From assembly GCA_050297015.1 (NCBI GenBank), contig JBNKRZ010000005.1:1-64000 (forward strand): 64,000 nt of DNA, written 5' to 3'. The translations under genes and the position numbers were made by a program. The first letter of the stretch is position 1, and each line of letters opens with the position of its first letter. The notes under the pieces were generated by a model. That model was given only the letters and a program-made list of their open reading frames with translations. It had not been told where the DNA came from and did not search any database. Shown in pieces: positions 1 through 8,634 of this stretch. Origin of the DNA: JACKJA01 sp050297015 (GTDB taxonomy: Bacteria; Pseudomonadota; Alphaproteobacteria; Micavibrionales; Micavibrionaceae).

Positions 1-73
1 GGGATGATAAAGGGGCGTGGGGACGATAGTAGGGAGGCGCGTGCAGCGTGCGTGCGGCGTTTAGGAGTCTTCT

Positions 74-763
74 TTAAGGCCGTTGAAGCAGCACGTGATA
101 AAAATGGTATGTTCCTGCCGCGGGGGTGTTTTCCCCTTCGAAACAGGCGGTGCGGACTTCGTCGAGGGCGGTGCCGCCGTTGTTTTCCTCGATCAGCTCC
201 GGCGCCGCGGCGAAGGTCCCCGTAAATTTGGTGGTCAGGCTGTCGGCGTTTTCCTGCGGGATGCCGGAAATGCCGAGCTTTTTGTTGATTTGTGTGCAGA
301 CGGTCTGATTAACGTTGGGCAGGATTAAAAGCAACTCCGCATCTGTGGCATCGGCGGCCGCGCCTAATCCCTTCACATAGTTGGCTCCCGTAAAGATCCA
401 GGCGCTGCCGTCATTAGCATCTTCCGGCGGGTTGGCCCAGCTGATCGCGCCGCCGGACGGGGCGAAGACTTTGCAGCTGTCAGCGGCGCATCCGGCGTTG
501 GTATAGCCGGCCTCGATGCCGTTTTCAAAGCTGATATCGTTTTCGGAAACGGATTTACTGAGCAGGCGGTTGACACCGCGCTCGGCCCGTTGGGCATAGG
601 TGATAATATCTGTGGCGATTATTTCCGCCTTTTTACGGCTCAGATTTCCGGTGCCTTCCTGTGCGCCGCGGGCAAAAGTGAACATCAACGCCGCGAACAG
701 GGCGATCCCCATCATGATAATAAGAAAAACGTTACCGCTTTCGCTAGTTCTGGGCGGTATCAT
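74..763 (-). CDS. Pilin-like/TadG-like membrane-anchored protein of the Dot/Icm locus
   Basis: A 229-residue protein with a short polar N-terminus ending in SESG, then one hydrophobic helix (about residues 10-30), then a long soluble region with several cysteines. This resembles class III/TadG-type pilin-like N-termini, although the usual Glu at +5 is absent. I chose the ATG at 763 because the open frame upstream (to 1234) is low-complexity Arg/Pro/His translation antisense to the DotL tail. Its start overlaps the dotL 3' end by 20 bp, which implies translational coupling. Function unknown; a surface or pseudopilin-like part of the secretion machine is inference from position. Confidence 0.6.
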   Translation of the reverse strand: MIPPRTSESGNVFLIIMMGIALFAALMFTFARGAQEGTGNLSRKKAEIIATDIITYAQRAERGVNRLLSKSVSENDISFENGIEAGYTNAGCAADSCKVFAPSGGAISWANPPEDANDGSAWIFTGANYVKGLGAAADATDAELLLILPNVNQTVCTQINKKLGISGIPQENADSLTTKFTGTFAAAPELIEENNGGTALDEVRTACFEGENTPAAGTYHFYHVLLQRP

Positions 764-3209
764 CGCTTTTTCCTTTGGAGAAGAGTTTGGCGGCGGCATC
801 CTGCCCGGCATCACGCAAGGTATTTTCGACATCGGCAGGCAGCGTGACTTCCGGCTGTTTTGGTGTTTCCGGCGTTGTGGCGGGGGCAGCGCTTCCGGAC
901 TCTTTTTTGGCGAAAAACGACATGGGATTGCCGGTATCGCCCGATGGTGCGGTAGCCACAGGTTCTTGCTTTTCAGCAGGTGGTGTGGCCTCCGCAGGTG
1001 TTGTAGGCGGCGGTGCGGCTTGTTCTTGCTGTGCACTGTCCCCGGTCTTCTTGGCGGAGAAGAACGACATCGGGTTGGCCGGGTCTGCGGGCGGTGTTTG
1101 TGGTTCCGCAGGTTTAGGTGTTTCCGGCGCGGCGGGTGTTGTTTGTGCCGCCGGAGCGGGTGTTTCACCGCCGCTGGCTGTGCCTGTGCTTTCACCGCCC
1201 TCCGGTAGGGGGGAAACGGGGTTTTCAAGCGCATGAACCCCTACGAGTGCGCCCTGACCGCAAGCGATTGGTCCTTTGCCGTATTCTTCCATCGCGGCAT
1301 AGGTTTCCACCAGCGCGGTGATTTCTTCCGGTGTTTCGACGGCCACATCGGCTTTGAGCGCCGTCCATGTTTTGTGCATCATTTTGTCACGCACATCACG
1401 CACAACAGAGGCGTTTTTGATTAATTCTTCGTCCGGCGGCGGCAGAGGTACAAAGCGTGAGACCCGCATGGCTTTGGCATGGCCGGGGTTGGAATAAAAC
1501 ATTTGCGCGTCAATCAGGGCATTACCAAAGCACACGAGCGCTTCACCCTCTTTGTAATCCTTCAGGCCGCTATAGCTGGCCCGGCTGCGGAGTTGTAGCC
1601 CGGCTTGCCCGGTATCCATGAAGGAACCGAATTCCCCTTCCGAGAATTTATAGCCTTGCGTTTCAAAGACAAACGCTTCCCCAACGGTTTTTTCAAAAAA
1701 TTCTTTGGTCTGGGTCGGATCTTCGAGTTTACCGAAAATCTTGATGTTACAGTTGGCCGTGATGGAGCGGGCTTCTTCCTTGACCCGTTTTTCAAGGGCG
1801 GCCAAATCCTGCGCCGAGAAGACAAGACAAAACCCCAGCGACCGGGCCTGTGCCGCCATGACGGCCATGCCTTCTGCGGTGTAGTATCCGACCTCGTCAA
1901 AGACGGTCATAAACGGGGTGGAGGATTGCGTGGGTTTGTTTTCAATCACGGTGGAGGCTTCCCCCTCCACGGTGGCGCCTAGCGCGGAGCCCATCATCCC
2001 TTTCATGGTTGCGGCAACGATTTTACCAAGGTTAGCGGTTTCATCGCCGGACTTTTCCAAAGCCGGAATTAGAACGACCAAAATCCGGCGGTTCAATACA
2101 ACATCCACCATATCAACGTCGGCGGCCTGTGTTTCAAAGATGTAGCCATAGTCGTCACCGAGCGATTGCAGAGAACGGGTGAACTGCATGGACAGATAGC
2201 CGTGTTGCTGGCGCGGCGTGGTTGTATCATAAGCCGGGGTATCCGGGCCGGGCGGCTTTTCTTTCCCTTGATCGTCAAAGGCTGCGTCGATATAGCCGGG
2301 CAACTCGTCAAGGTAGCCTTTTAAGCTTTGGCGCATGTCTTCCGGGATCGTTTCATCGCGGGACAGCATGATGATTTTATCAAGATTCATAAATTCCCGG
2401 ATACTGGTCACCGACATCGGAATGTCGAGCTTGTCCCGGCGATAGGTCAGAACAGGCATGAGCGAGCTCAGCAAGGCGACGGCCCGTTCTTTCCACATGG
2501 CGTTGTCACCGCCCGCATCCGGCATCAAACTCACCAGCATGTTGACAAGGTAAGAGGCCGAACCGCTGGAGAACGGGTTCATGGTGTTTGAAGGCGCGCG
2601 GGAATCGGAATTCCCCGTCATATAGTTCAAAACCAGCAAATCGTCATCCCGCCCGAAACGCCGCACGAGGGAAGATAGCGACGACCACAAATCCGTATCG
2701 GCTTTACCATCAACATAAACAAAACCAGACGCCCATGCCATGGCGTTGGTAACCATTGACTTTAGACCTTCGGTTTTACCGGCCCCGGTTGTCCCCAGGT
2801 AGAGAATGTGTGTTCGGGCGTCGGAGTTGCTGAACCAGAGTTCTTCACTGGAGTCCCGGCCGTTTCCGACATAAAGGATACCTTCGGCCTCCCCGGATTT
2901 TCCAGGGCCCATATTGTTTTTGTCTTTCCATTTGGCCCCGTACGGCATTTTGAAAACCAGCGTCCGGTCGGCTCTCCTCAGGGCTATGAAGTAGATGCAA
3001 AAAATGACAAAAATGAAATCGGAATAAAGAATGGCCCAGCGCATGAAGGGCGATGTGTCTGAAAGGTAAATAGCCGCGGCCATTAAAAAGAAAAGACTTC
3101 CCGCCATTTTGGGGCCGAGGAGTGCGTCTTGTATGCGCACAGTCAGCGGCCGAATATCCCTGAGGATATCGGTATGCGCTTTTTCGTATTTTCTCTGGTT
3201 TAGAGCCAT
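744..3209 (-). CDS. dotL: DotL/IcmO-like type IV coupling ATPase
   Basis: An 821-residue VirD4/TraG-type coupling protein of the IcmO/TrbC branch. Two N-terminal membrane helices lie at about 36-50 and 58-77. Walker A GTTGAGKT is at 139-146, and a Walker B-like TVFDEVGYY follows in the second half of the ATPase domain. In Legionella, DotL recruits effectors to the Dot/Icm channel through adaptor proteins bound to its C-terminal extension. Here the last ~150 residues are Pro/Ala/Thr-rich and probably disordered, with the motif NPMSFF followed by (S)AKK repeated at about 712-721 and 761-769. The gene lies downstream of dotM on the same strand, as icmP-icmO do in Legionella. Substrates are unknown. 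Confidence 0.85.
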   Translation of the reverse strand: MALNQRKYEKAHTDILRDIRPLTVRIQDALLGPKMAGSLFFLMAAAIYLSDTSPFMRWAILYSDFIFVIFCIYFIALRRADRTLVFKMPYGAKWKDKNNMGPGKSGEAEGILYVGNGRDSSEELWFSNSDARTHILYLGTTGAGKTEGLKSMVTNAMAWASGFVYVDGKADTDLWSSLSSLVRRFGRDDDLLVLNYMTGNSDSRAPSNTMNPFSSGSASYLVNMLVSLMPDAGGDNAMWKERAVALLSSLMPVLTYRRDKLDIPMSVTSIREFMNLDKIIMLSRDETIPEDMRQSLKGYLDELPGYIDAAFDDQGKEKPPGPDTPAYDTTTPRQQHGYLSMQFTRSLQSLGDDYGYIFETQAADVDMVDVVLNRRILVVLIPALEKSGDETANLGKIVAATMKGMMGSALGATVEGEASTVIENKPTQSSTPFMTVFDEVGYYTAEGMAVMAAQARSLGFCLVFSAQDLAALEKRVKEEARSITANCNIKIFGKLEDPTQTKEFFEKTVGEAFVFETQGYKFSEGEFGSFMDTGQAGLQLRSRASYSGLKDYKEGEALVCFGNALIDAQMFYSNPGHAKAMRVSRFVPLPPPDEELIKNASVVRDVRDKMMHKTWTALKADVAVETPEEITALVETYAAMEEYGKGPIACGQGALVGVHALENPVSPLPEGGESTGTASGGETPAPAAQTTPAAPETPKPAEPQTPPADPANPMSFFSAKKTGDSAQQEQAAPPPTTPAEATPPAEKQEPVATAPSGDTGNPMSFFAKKESGSAAPATTPETPKQPEVTLPADVENTLRDAGQDAAAKLFSKGKSDDTAQN

Positions 3210-3248
3210 TTACTGTCTTTTATGTTTTCTTTTTTTGAGTTTTGCCGA

Positions 3249-3824
3249 TTAGCGCCCTTGTAAAAAGGCATCGGCGCTCATCGGTACGCCCGTTGTACTT
3301 GTTGTATTATCACCGAGCATGTTTTTCATTTCTGCATTACCGTCCCCCGAGAAAGATGAGATTGGTTGCGGTGCCATTTGTGCGAAAACAATAACCAGAA
3401 GCAAAAGTAAAAGCAGGGCGATTAATGCCGTCCCCCATTTTTTGGGCCGGGCGGGTTGTGGCGCAGCGACGATCATTTGTGCCGGTGTTTCACCTGTTGC
3501 GGTAGTGATTCCGCTTGTTGGCGAGGTGGAAACGGCGGGAACTTTCTCCATTGCACGGCTTGTGAGCATGAGCGCCTTTACAGCTTTTTCCCGTGTATCA
3601 AAGGCCGCTATGACTTTGCTGTTTCCCTTGGCGGGTTTATGGGATAATTGGAATATTCCCTCTTCATCCTGTCCTATATCGAAAGATGTGTTTTTAGCGT
3701 CTTGTAGCTCTAAGCGCCAAATTGCCGGCGTTACAGCATCCGGCAGCGAAAGGATAAGAACATTATCAACGACCTTTGCTTTCGTTGTGTAATTACCTGT
3801 CAATTTTTCCCATAGTTCACACAT
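3249..3824 (-). CDS. Single-pass membrane protein between dotM and dotL
   Basis: A 191-residue protein. The N-terminal ~90 residues look like a small cytoplasmic globular domain, followed by a Pro/Thr linker, a strongly hydrophobic Leu-rich helix at about 131-148, and a short Ser/Asn/Thr-rich tail outside. It sits 24 bp downstream of dotM and 39 bp upstream of dotL on the same strand, so it is probably co-transcribed with both. I do not recognise the family. An accessory subunit of the coupling complex is inferred from position only. Confidence 0.6.
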   Translation of the reverse strand: MCELWEKLTGNYTTKAKVVDNVLILSLPDAVTPAIWRLELQDAKNTSFDIGQDEEGIFQLSHKPAKGNSKVIAAFDTREKAVKALMLTSRAMEKVPAVSTSPTSGITTATGETPAQMIVAAPQPARPKKWGTALIALLLLLLLVIVFAQMAPQPISSFSGDGNAEMKNMLGDNTTSTTGVPMSADAFLQGR

Positions 3825-3848
3825 TTAAAGTTTTCCTTTTTTCTTAAG

Positions 3849-5078
3849 TTATTTCTTTTTCGGCTTTTTTACGCCCGCGCTTTTTGGTTTTTTAATGCCT
3901 TTACGCTTTGATTTGCTGTAATCCAGTTGCGGAATAGGCCGCGCTTTGTCGGAACTCATATACTCGACCATGCTTTGAATGGCGTCATCCAATTTTGGTT
4001 TAGGGATCGGGCGCTGTGTGCGTTTTTCGGCGACGTAGTGGCTCATCGCGCCTAGGGCCTCTAGGTGGTAAGCTTGCCGCCCCAGATTATTCAAAGGATA
4101 CCACAGCGCACGGTCAAAAGCGCGCAGCCATACAAATTGAGCTGGGGCTAAAACGCCGCCTTCTTCACGCGCCGTTGCCAGTATCCGCAGCAGAGCGCTT
4201 GTTTGAAAAGCGTGTTGGTTGGCCTTGGCCAATGTAGGGCCGGATAGGCTTTTGTCTTTCAAAACCCGTTGGGCGTCTTTGAGAAGTTTTTTGTCTTTGC
4301 CCAGTTGCAGCCCTTTCTCAAAGGACCAGCATTGCGCGATCCGTCCGAGCATATCGTCCGATTCCGTTCGTTTTCGTGCCGCTTTCAAACAGCAAGCCGC
4401 CACCAGAATTTGCCGATGTGGTTTGAGTTTTAACGCACCTTTCCAGCGGGGGCCGAGTTGCCGGGCGAAAGCAACGGATAAAGCCTGTTCATCAAGATTA
4501 CCGTCAGGCGCCGGGATTTGATTATAGGCAAGCCATTCCTCCGGTCCCAATGCTTCGGCAAATGCGGGGAGGTCAGCAGGAACAGGTGCGCCCGGTGGCC
4601 GCGGTGGCTGTGTTGCCGGGTTGAATTGCACAAAAGGGGAGATGACGGGGAATATTTTTGCCTGTGTCGCGATCAGGTTTGTCATCGTTTTCTTTTGACG
4701 GAATTGTGTGCCCGGTCCATTGCGAAAGCACCAGATACTCATCAAGAAAAGTACGATGATGAAAATCCATTTCAGAGGGTAAAGTGTTGTGTAAGAAATG
4801 AGATCGAGCGTATGTTTGTCCAGTTGAGAGGGGGCCAGATCGGGCACGATATTTAAAAGGGCGTGAAACCCGACGGGGGAGCCTTCCCACATGATGGTGT
4901 AATCCTTACTCAGGATAAAAGACAGGAGCCACATTTCTCCCCATCGGAAAAGGCGGAATCCATCCTTTATGTAGTCGCCCCAAAAATACCAGAACAGCGC
5001 GAACAGCGCCGCACCAATGGCGCCCATAATCATCCAGCCCTTGGCGTTTTCACTCGATGTATTCTGATCGTCAGCCAT
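3849..5078 (-). CDS. dotM: DotM/IcmP-like coupling-complex protein
   Basis: A 409-residue protein with an N-terminal membrane helix (about 14-34) and a second at about 98-117, then a soluble domain. The C-terminal half contains the IcmP-type signature LAPAQFVWLRAFDRALWY followed by NNLGRQ. In Legionella, DotM sits with DotL in the inner-membrane coupling complex and helps recognise Glu-rich effector signals. The extreme C-terminus is Lys-rich (repeated KKPK), which is unusual and could bind acidic partners or membrane. It is the first gene of the leftward group DotM, one-helix protein, DotL, pilin-like protein. Confidence 0.82.
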   Translation of the reverse strand: MADDQNTSSENAKGWMIMGAIGAALFALFWYFWGDYIKDGFRLFRWGEMWLLSFILSKDYTIMWEGSPVGFHALLNIVPDLAPSQLDKHTLDLISYTTLYPLKWIFIIVLFLMSIWCFRNGPGTQFRQKKTMTNLIATQAKIFPVISPFVQFNPATQPPRPPGAPVPADLPAFAEALGPEEWLAYNQIPAPDGNLDEQALSVAFARQLGPRWKGALKLKPHRQILVAACCLKAARKRTESDDMLGRIAQCWSFEKGLQLGKDKKLLKDAQRVLKDKSLSGPTLAKANQHAFQTSALLRILATAREEGGVLAPAQFVWLRAFDRALWYPLNNLGRQAYHLEALGAMSHYVAEKRTQRPIPKPKLDDAIQSMVEYMSSDKARPIPQLDYSKSKRKGIKKPKSAGVKKPKKK

Positions 5079-5191
5079 AGTGTTGCGTTGTTGGTTGTTT
5101 TATTTTTCTTTCAGGTGTCCCTATAGGATAACTATCCCCCATATTTATTAATTTATCAGAAAAATGAGAGGAAAACTATACAGTTCAGAGC

Positions 5192-6550
5192 TTAAATACA
5201 CTCAATATTGAAAGGCTTCAGGGTCTCGGCTTGACGGCGGGTGAGTGTTTCCGTATTGAAGTCTTCTATCATTTCGTTGAACAAACGGTGCCAGTTGACT
5301 TTCGCTTTCAGATGCAAGAAGACGGAGCCCAGCCCTAGTGCGGCCCGATCCATAAAGACAAATTCGCGCGGCACGGTGATTCCGCCGGATTGTTTGCCCA
5401 GTTCCCGTAAGCGCGCATGGACTTTTTCGGCTGTTTCCCGGCCGTAAATTTCGCCTTTGACTTCGCCGATCGGGCGGACTTTGTCTTCCAGTATGGGGCC
5501 GTACAGAAAATGCGCCCAGATATTGAGAGTGTCGATATGCTCATGACTGAGGTTTTTAAAGCCCCATGTTTCGTAGGCATGGACGGCCAGCTCGCGATTG
5601 TTGGTCTGTAGCGCGCGGTAAAGGTCTATAACGCCACCGACAAAAGCCGGAGGGAAAATACGGACGCAGCCGAAATCAAGAAGATTGATGGAATCGTCAT
5701 CGCGAACGGTATAGTTTCCCAGATGCGGATCGCCATGAATAACACCGTAATAATACAAAGGCACGTACCATGCCCGGAACATGTTGAGAGCGATCCGGTT
5801 GCGTTGCTCCGCCGGGGCGTCGATATATGACATGATGGGTTTGCCGTCCAGCCATGTGCTACACAGCAGGCGGTCGGTGGAAAGATCGTCTATAACTTCG
5901 GGAACGTATACGTTTTCTTCATCACGTAGCATATGAGAGTAGAGTTTGCAGTGCCGTGCTTCGCGTTCGTAATCTAGCTCTTCGTAGAGGCGTTCGGCCA
6001 GTTCCTCGCGAATTAGACGGGTGGAAATGGCACTGTCGTATTTCTCATAGATCGAAAAGATGATTTTTAACTGGTTGAGGTCTGTATCGATGGCGGCGCG
6101 CATATCCGGGTATTGCAGCTTGCAGGCGATAAGGCGATCGTCATGCGTGACGGCTTTGTGCACCTGTCCCAGCGAAGCCGCGGCGGAAGAGCCGCGCTCA
6201 AAGCTTTTGAAACGGCTTTCCCAGTCCGGCCCCAGCTCCGTTTTCATACGGCGGCGGACAAAGGGCCAGCCCATCGGTGGGGCGTTGGATTGTAGTTCCT
6301 GAAACGCGCGGGCGTATTCGGGCGGCAAGGCTTCGGGGATGGTGGCAAGAATCTGGCCGATTTTCATCAGTGGCCCTTTAAGATTGCCCAGCGCCATCAT
6401 GAGTTGCTGTGCGTGATCTTCGCGCTCGATTTTTAAGCCTAGATATTTTTCACCTGCCAGCTTAGCCGCAAGGGAAGCCATCGTTCCCGATACTTTGCCG
6501 TAGCGGCCGATCCGGTGGCCCAGTGATGATTTTTCCCGCTCTTGATTCAT
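5192..6550 (-). CDS. ABC1/AarF/UbiB-family atypical kinase
   Basis: A 452-residue protein of the UbiB/ABC1/ADCK family. The KxGQ motif reads KIGQ at 63-66, an Ala-rich loop AAASLGQVHKA replaces the usual P-loop, a CKLQYPD strand carries the conserved Lys, and the catalytic loop VIHGDPHLGN and metal-binding LLDFGC are present. Members act as ATPases or kinases supporting ubiquinone biosynthesis and lipid handling at the inner membrane. No C-terminal membrane-helix pair is obvious, so it may be the soluble AarF branch rather than true UbiB. It stands alone; a mini-element follows upstream. Confidence 0.8.
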   Translation of the reverse strand: MNQEREKSSLGHRIGRYGKVSGTMASLAAKLAGEKYLGLKIEREDHAQQLMMALGNLKGPLMKIGQILATIPEALPPEYARAFQELQSNAPPMGWPFVRRRMKTELGPDWESRFKSFERGSSAAASLGQVHKAVTHDDRLIACKLQYPDMRAAIDTDLNQLKIIFSIYEKYDSAISTRLIREELAERLYEELDYEREARHCKLYSHMLRDEENVYVPEVIDDLSTDRLLCSTWLDGKPIMSYIDAPAEQRNRIALNMFRAWYVPLYYYGVIHGDPHLGNYTVRDDDSINLLDFGCVRIFPPAFVGGVIDLYRALQTNNRELAVHAYETWGFKNLSHEHIDTLNIWAHFLYGPILEDKVRPIGEVKGEIYGRETAEKVHARLRELGKQSGGITVPREFVFMDRAALGLGSVFLHLKAKVNWHRLFNEMIEDFNTETLTRRQAETLKPFNIECI

Positions 6551-6638
6551 GGCGTTTATGAGTACGCTACTTGAATGAAAAGTCCAGCTGATTTTGCGTT
6601 TTCAAGACTTGATTGCTGTGGGAAGGCAGCGTAAACCA

Positions 6639-6912
6639 TAGATACTGTAGTCACATGTTATGCATATTTCTGTTCGTTTTTCGGATAAAAGGATCAAGTT
6701 TTTGGTCCGCAGGACATGCCAAAGCATATTCAAGGAGCAAAAACGATGATAACTTTATCTGAAAAACGAACCCGAAGGGCGCGGCATCTTTTTGCGTCTG
6801 TACGTTCAAAATGCTTGACCGTAGCTTTGGCTAGGCTCTGCGCATTTTTCGCGCACATTCATCAAAAACCTGCTTGCGCAGAAATGTACATAACATGTGA
6901 CTACAGTATCTA
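6639..6912 (+). mobile_element. MITE-like element, copy 1 (274 bp, TA-flanked)
   Basis: Both ends carry the inverted repeat TAGATACTGTAGTCACATG (about 24 bp, continuing imperfectly), and a TA dinucleotide flanks each side, as after IS630/mariner-type insertion. No transposase is present. Copies lie at 15339-15505 (shortened) and 46045-46318 (same length, opposite orientation). The right end supplies the TAG stop of the response regulator at 6910. The interior holds a ribosome-site-preceded 55-codon frame. Confidence 0.85.
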
Positions 6913-6913
6913 A
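6746..6913 (+). CDS. Small frame inside mini-element copy 1
   Basis: A 55-codon frame beginning MITLSEKRTRR, preceded by AAGGAG eight bases upstream. It has a basic N-terminus, a hydrophobic stretch (about 24-37) and a signal-peptidase-like ACA. The same frame is intact in copy 3. The amino-acid differences between the two (S5F, R13L, L28M, R30M, C51R, D52N) come from replacement changes, so selection on a peptide is not supported. It may be fortuitous. Confidence 0.25.
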   Translation: MITLSEKRTRRARHLFASVRSKCLTVALARLCAFFAHIHQKPACAEMYITCDYSI

Positions 6914-7605
6914 ACACTCAAACGGTATCCCGTCCCGTCAGTCAAAAGAAAAACCGGACAAGAGGGATCTTTTTCTATCTTTTGGCGCAAACGGTAAATA
7001 TGTGTTTCCAATGTGTGCGTTTCCAGATCAGCCCCATAACCCCACACATCTTCGAGCAATAATTGACGGTCGACAGCTGTTCCTTTTTGCCGATACAGAC
7101 GCAAAAGTGTATCGCGTTCCTTTTCAGTTAAATGGACAGTTTCCCCATCAAAAGGCCGAATAAGCGTATTATCTTTCGGTGACAAGCAATAACCGCCCAT
7201 ATTGATATCATGTCCCGTCGTCAAGGGAACCTCACGCAAGTATTTAGCTACCCGATCAAGGAAAGTGCCCATACGAAAAGGCACGGTAAAAATATCATTC
7301 CGGGTCGAAACCCAGTCCTGCGCACCCGTGGGATCATTGGTAATTATAATCGCGGGTATAACCGCGACGTTCCGTTTCAAATCACGGTATAGCGCCGCTT
7401 CTTCTACAGACGGGATATAATCAAATATGAGCACGATTTTTCCTTCAAACCGACCAACCAGATCCCTTAAATCATCCCAAAGCGCGGTGCTCTCCTCATA
7501 AAGAACCGTTTGCGATTCCGGTAAGGTCTGTAACCCCTCCTCCATAAATTGCCGCAGGAAAGGATCGTTTATAACCGCCAGAATTTTACCGTTTTTTGTA
7601 TCCAT
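6910..7605 (-). CDS. OmpR-type response regulator with atypical receiver
   Basis: A 231-residue protein with a receiver domain (1-120) and a winged-helix DNA-binding domain (about 130-231, ending GTGYRLSV). Asp62 in IFDYIP fits the phosphoacceptor and Thr89 is present. The acidic pocket at the N-terminus is reduced to ND, and the conserved Lys of the KPF motif is replaced (TVPF), so phosphorylation-dependent switching is doubtful. No histidine kinase lies nearby. The stop TAG uses the TA of the adjoining mini-element; before insertion the frame would have run about 12 codons further (YGLRCLPTAIKS). It is divergent from the sigma-54-driven gene at 7756. Confidence 0.8.
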   Translation of the reverse strand: MDTKNGKILAVINDPFLRQFMEEGLQTLPESQTVLYEESTALWDDLRDLVGRFEGKIVLIFDYIPSVEEAALYRDLKRNVAVIPAIIITNDPTGAQDWVSTRNDIFTVPFRMGTFLDRVAKYLREVPLTTGHDINMGGYCLSPKDNTLIRPFDGETVHLTEKERDTLLRLYRQKGTAVDRQLLLEDVWGYGADLETHTLETHIYRLRQKIEKDPSCPVFLLTDGTGYRLSV

Positions 7606-7730
7606 AGCCTTCCGAGCCTAAAAGCTACACAAGAGTAAAACAAGGCATATTTTACCGGGAAAAATTCCCTTTTAGAATAATTAAGCCATCAAATATACCT
7701 ATAATACATTGATATAAAACAAAATATCTA

Positions 7731-7745
7731 TGGCACATTTTTTGC
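7731..7745 (+). promoter_or_regulatory. Sigma-54 (-24/-12) promoter
   Basis: TGGCAC-N5-TTGC matches the RpoN consensus at all ten fixed positions. The expected start of transcription, about 12 bases past the GC, coincides with the ATG at 7756/7759, which would make the transcript leaderless or nearly so. Confidence 0.6.
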
Positions 7746-7755
7746 GATACGTTTA

Positions 7756-8634
7756 ATGATGATTGATTTAACCCAAATACAAATGCCCCTTTCTGCACCT
7801 ATCGGGCAAACCAGCAAACCGGCGCATGAAAAACTGTTCCGCATGAAGCACGACAACGACCGGATGGCGGGGTCTATGCCTGTATGGGAATACCGAAAAA
7901 CCACTGTCACACAAAACCAGATTGAAGGGCGCCTAGCCAATGCCGCCGCACAACAAATCCATGAAGACAAACGCTTTGATACCGCTATGGCCTATGCCAT
8001 GGAAACGAATGAAAAAAACGTCGCACCCCCATCACAACCCGAAAATTTCGGCCTTGGCGACTTACTCGACATCGTGAACCCCTTACAACACTTACCTCTT
8101 GTCGGTCATATTTACCGCGCCGTTACGGGCGATGAAATTAAGCCTTCCATGAAAATTGTCGGTGGCGCTCTTTACGGCGGCGTGGCCGGAGCCGCCAGCG
8201 GCATTGCTAATGCTATCATTGAGGAAGAAACAGGCAAAGATATCTCCGGCAATGTTATGGCCATGGTCAAGAAAGAGAAAAACATTTCTCAGCCACTCAC
8301 ACCGCCACAAAACATCATCCAGCCTGAAGCACAAATAAGCCGGGCGTTGGCCGCGCTGGAAGAAAATCCAAAAGGCGAACCCACATTGCCACCCACCTTA
8401 ATGGGCTTTACGGATCAGGGAATCGGACGACGAAAAGTTTATGAATATATCCCCGCTGCCGATGGGCGTATGGCGGGCTCCATGATTCGTGTGCGGGAAG
8501 AAATCAGCGCCCCCGATCCAATCCGTCAGCCTATCACACAAATCACATTGCAGCCTATGCCAGAAATAGAAACAGAAACGGACAACTACAGCGCGGCGCG
8601 CTCCCCGAACAAAGCCGTGCCCACGCGCACATAA
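7756..8634 (+). CDS. Uncharacterised protein behind a sigma-54 promoter
   Basis: A 292-residue protein with a polar N-terminus, a central Gly/Ala-rich stretch around 125-155 (GGALYGGVAGAASGIANAI) preceded by LLDIVNPLQHLPLVGHIYR, and a Pro/Gln-rich C-terminus. The six-residue motif RMAGSM occurs twice (about 36-41 and 238-243). I do not recognise the family. The central stretch resembles glycine-zipper or membrane-inserting segments. The start is uncertain: the sigma-54 promoter puts +1 at the first ATG, and no downstream ATG has a clear ribosome site. The last 49 bases overlap the convergent yggS gene. Confidence 0.6.
   Translation: MMIDLTQIQMPLSAPIGQTSKPAHEKLFRMKHDNDRMAGSMPVWEYRKTTVTQNQIEGRLANAAAQQIHEDKRFDTAMAYAMETNEKNVAPPSQPENFGLGDLLDIVNPLQHLPLVGHIYRAVTGDEIKPSMKIVGGALYGGVAGAASGIANAIIEEETGKDISGNVMAMVKKEKNISQPLTPPQNIIQPEAQISRALAALEENPKGEPTLPPTLMGFTDQGIGRRKVYEYIPAADGRMAGSMIRVREEISAPDPIRQPITQITLQPMPEIETETDNYSAARSPNKAVPTRT

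Noticed and set aside
1..73. Rightward 73-codon frame at the left edge
   Set aside because: No ribosome site, Arg-rich and overlapping the pilin-like gene on the other strand. The first 73 bases show no assignable feature.
763..1234. In-frame N-terminal extension of the pilin-like gene to 1234 (minus)
   Set aside because: It encodes Arg/Pro/His low-complexity antisense to the Pro-rich DotL tail. The family-like N-terminus starts at 763.
600..1236. Rightward open frames of 150-200 codons across 600-1236
   Set aside because: They are shadows of the biased GC-rich DotL tail and pilin-like gene, with Cys/Arg- or Gly/Val-rich composition.
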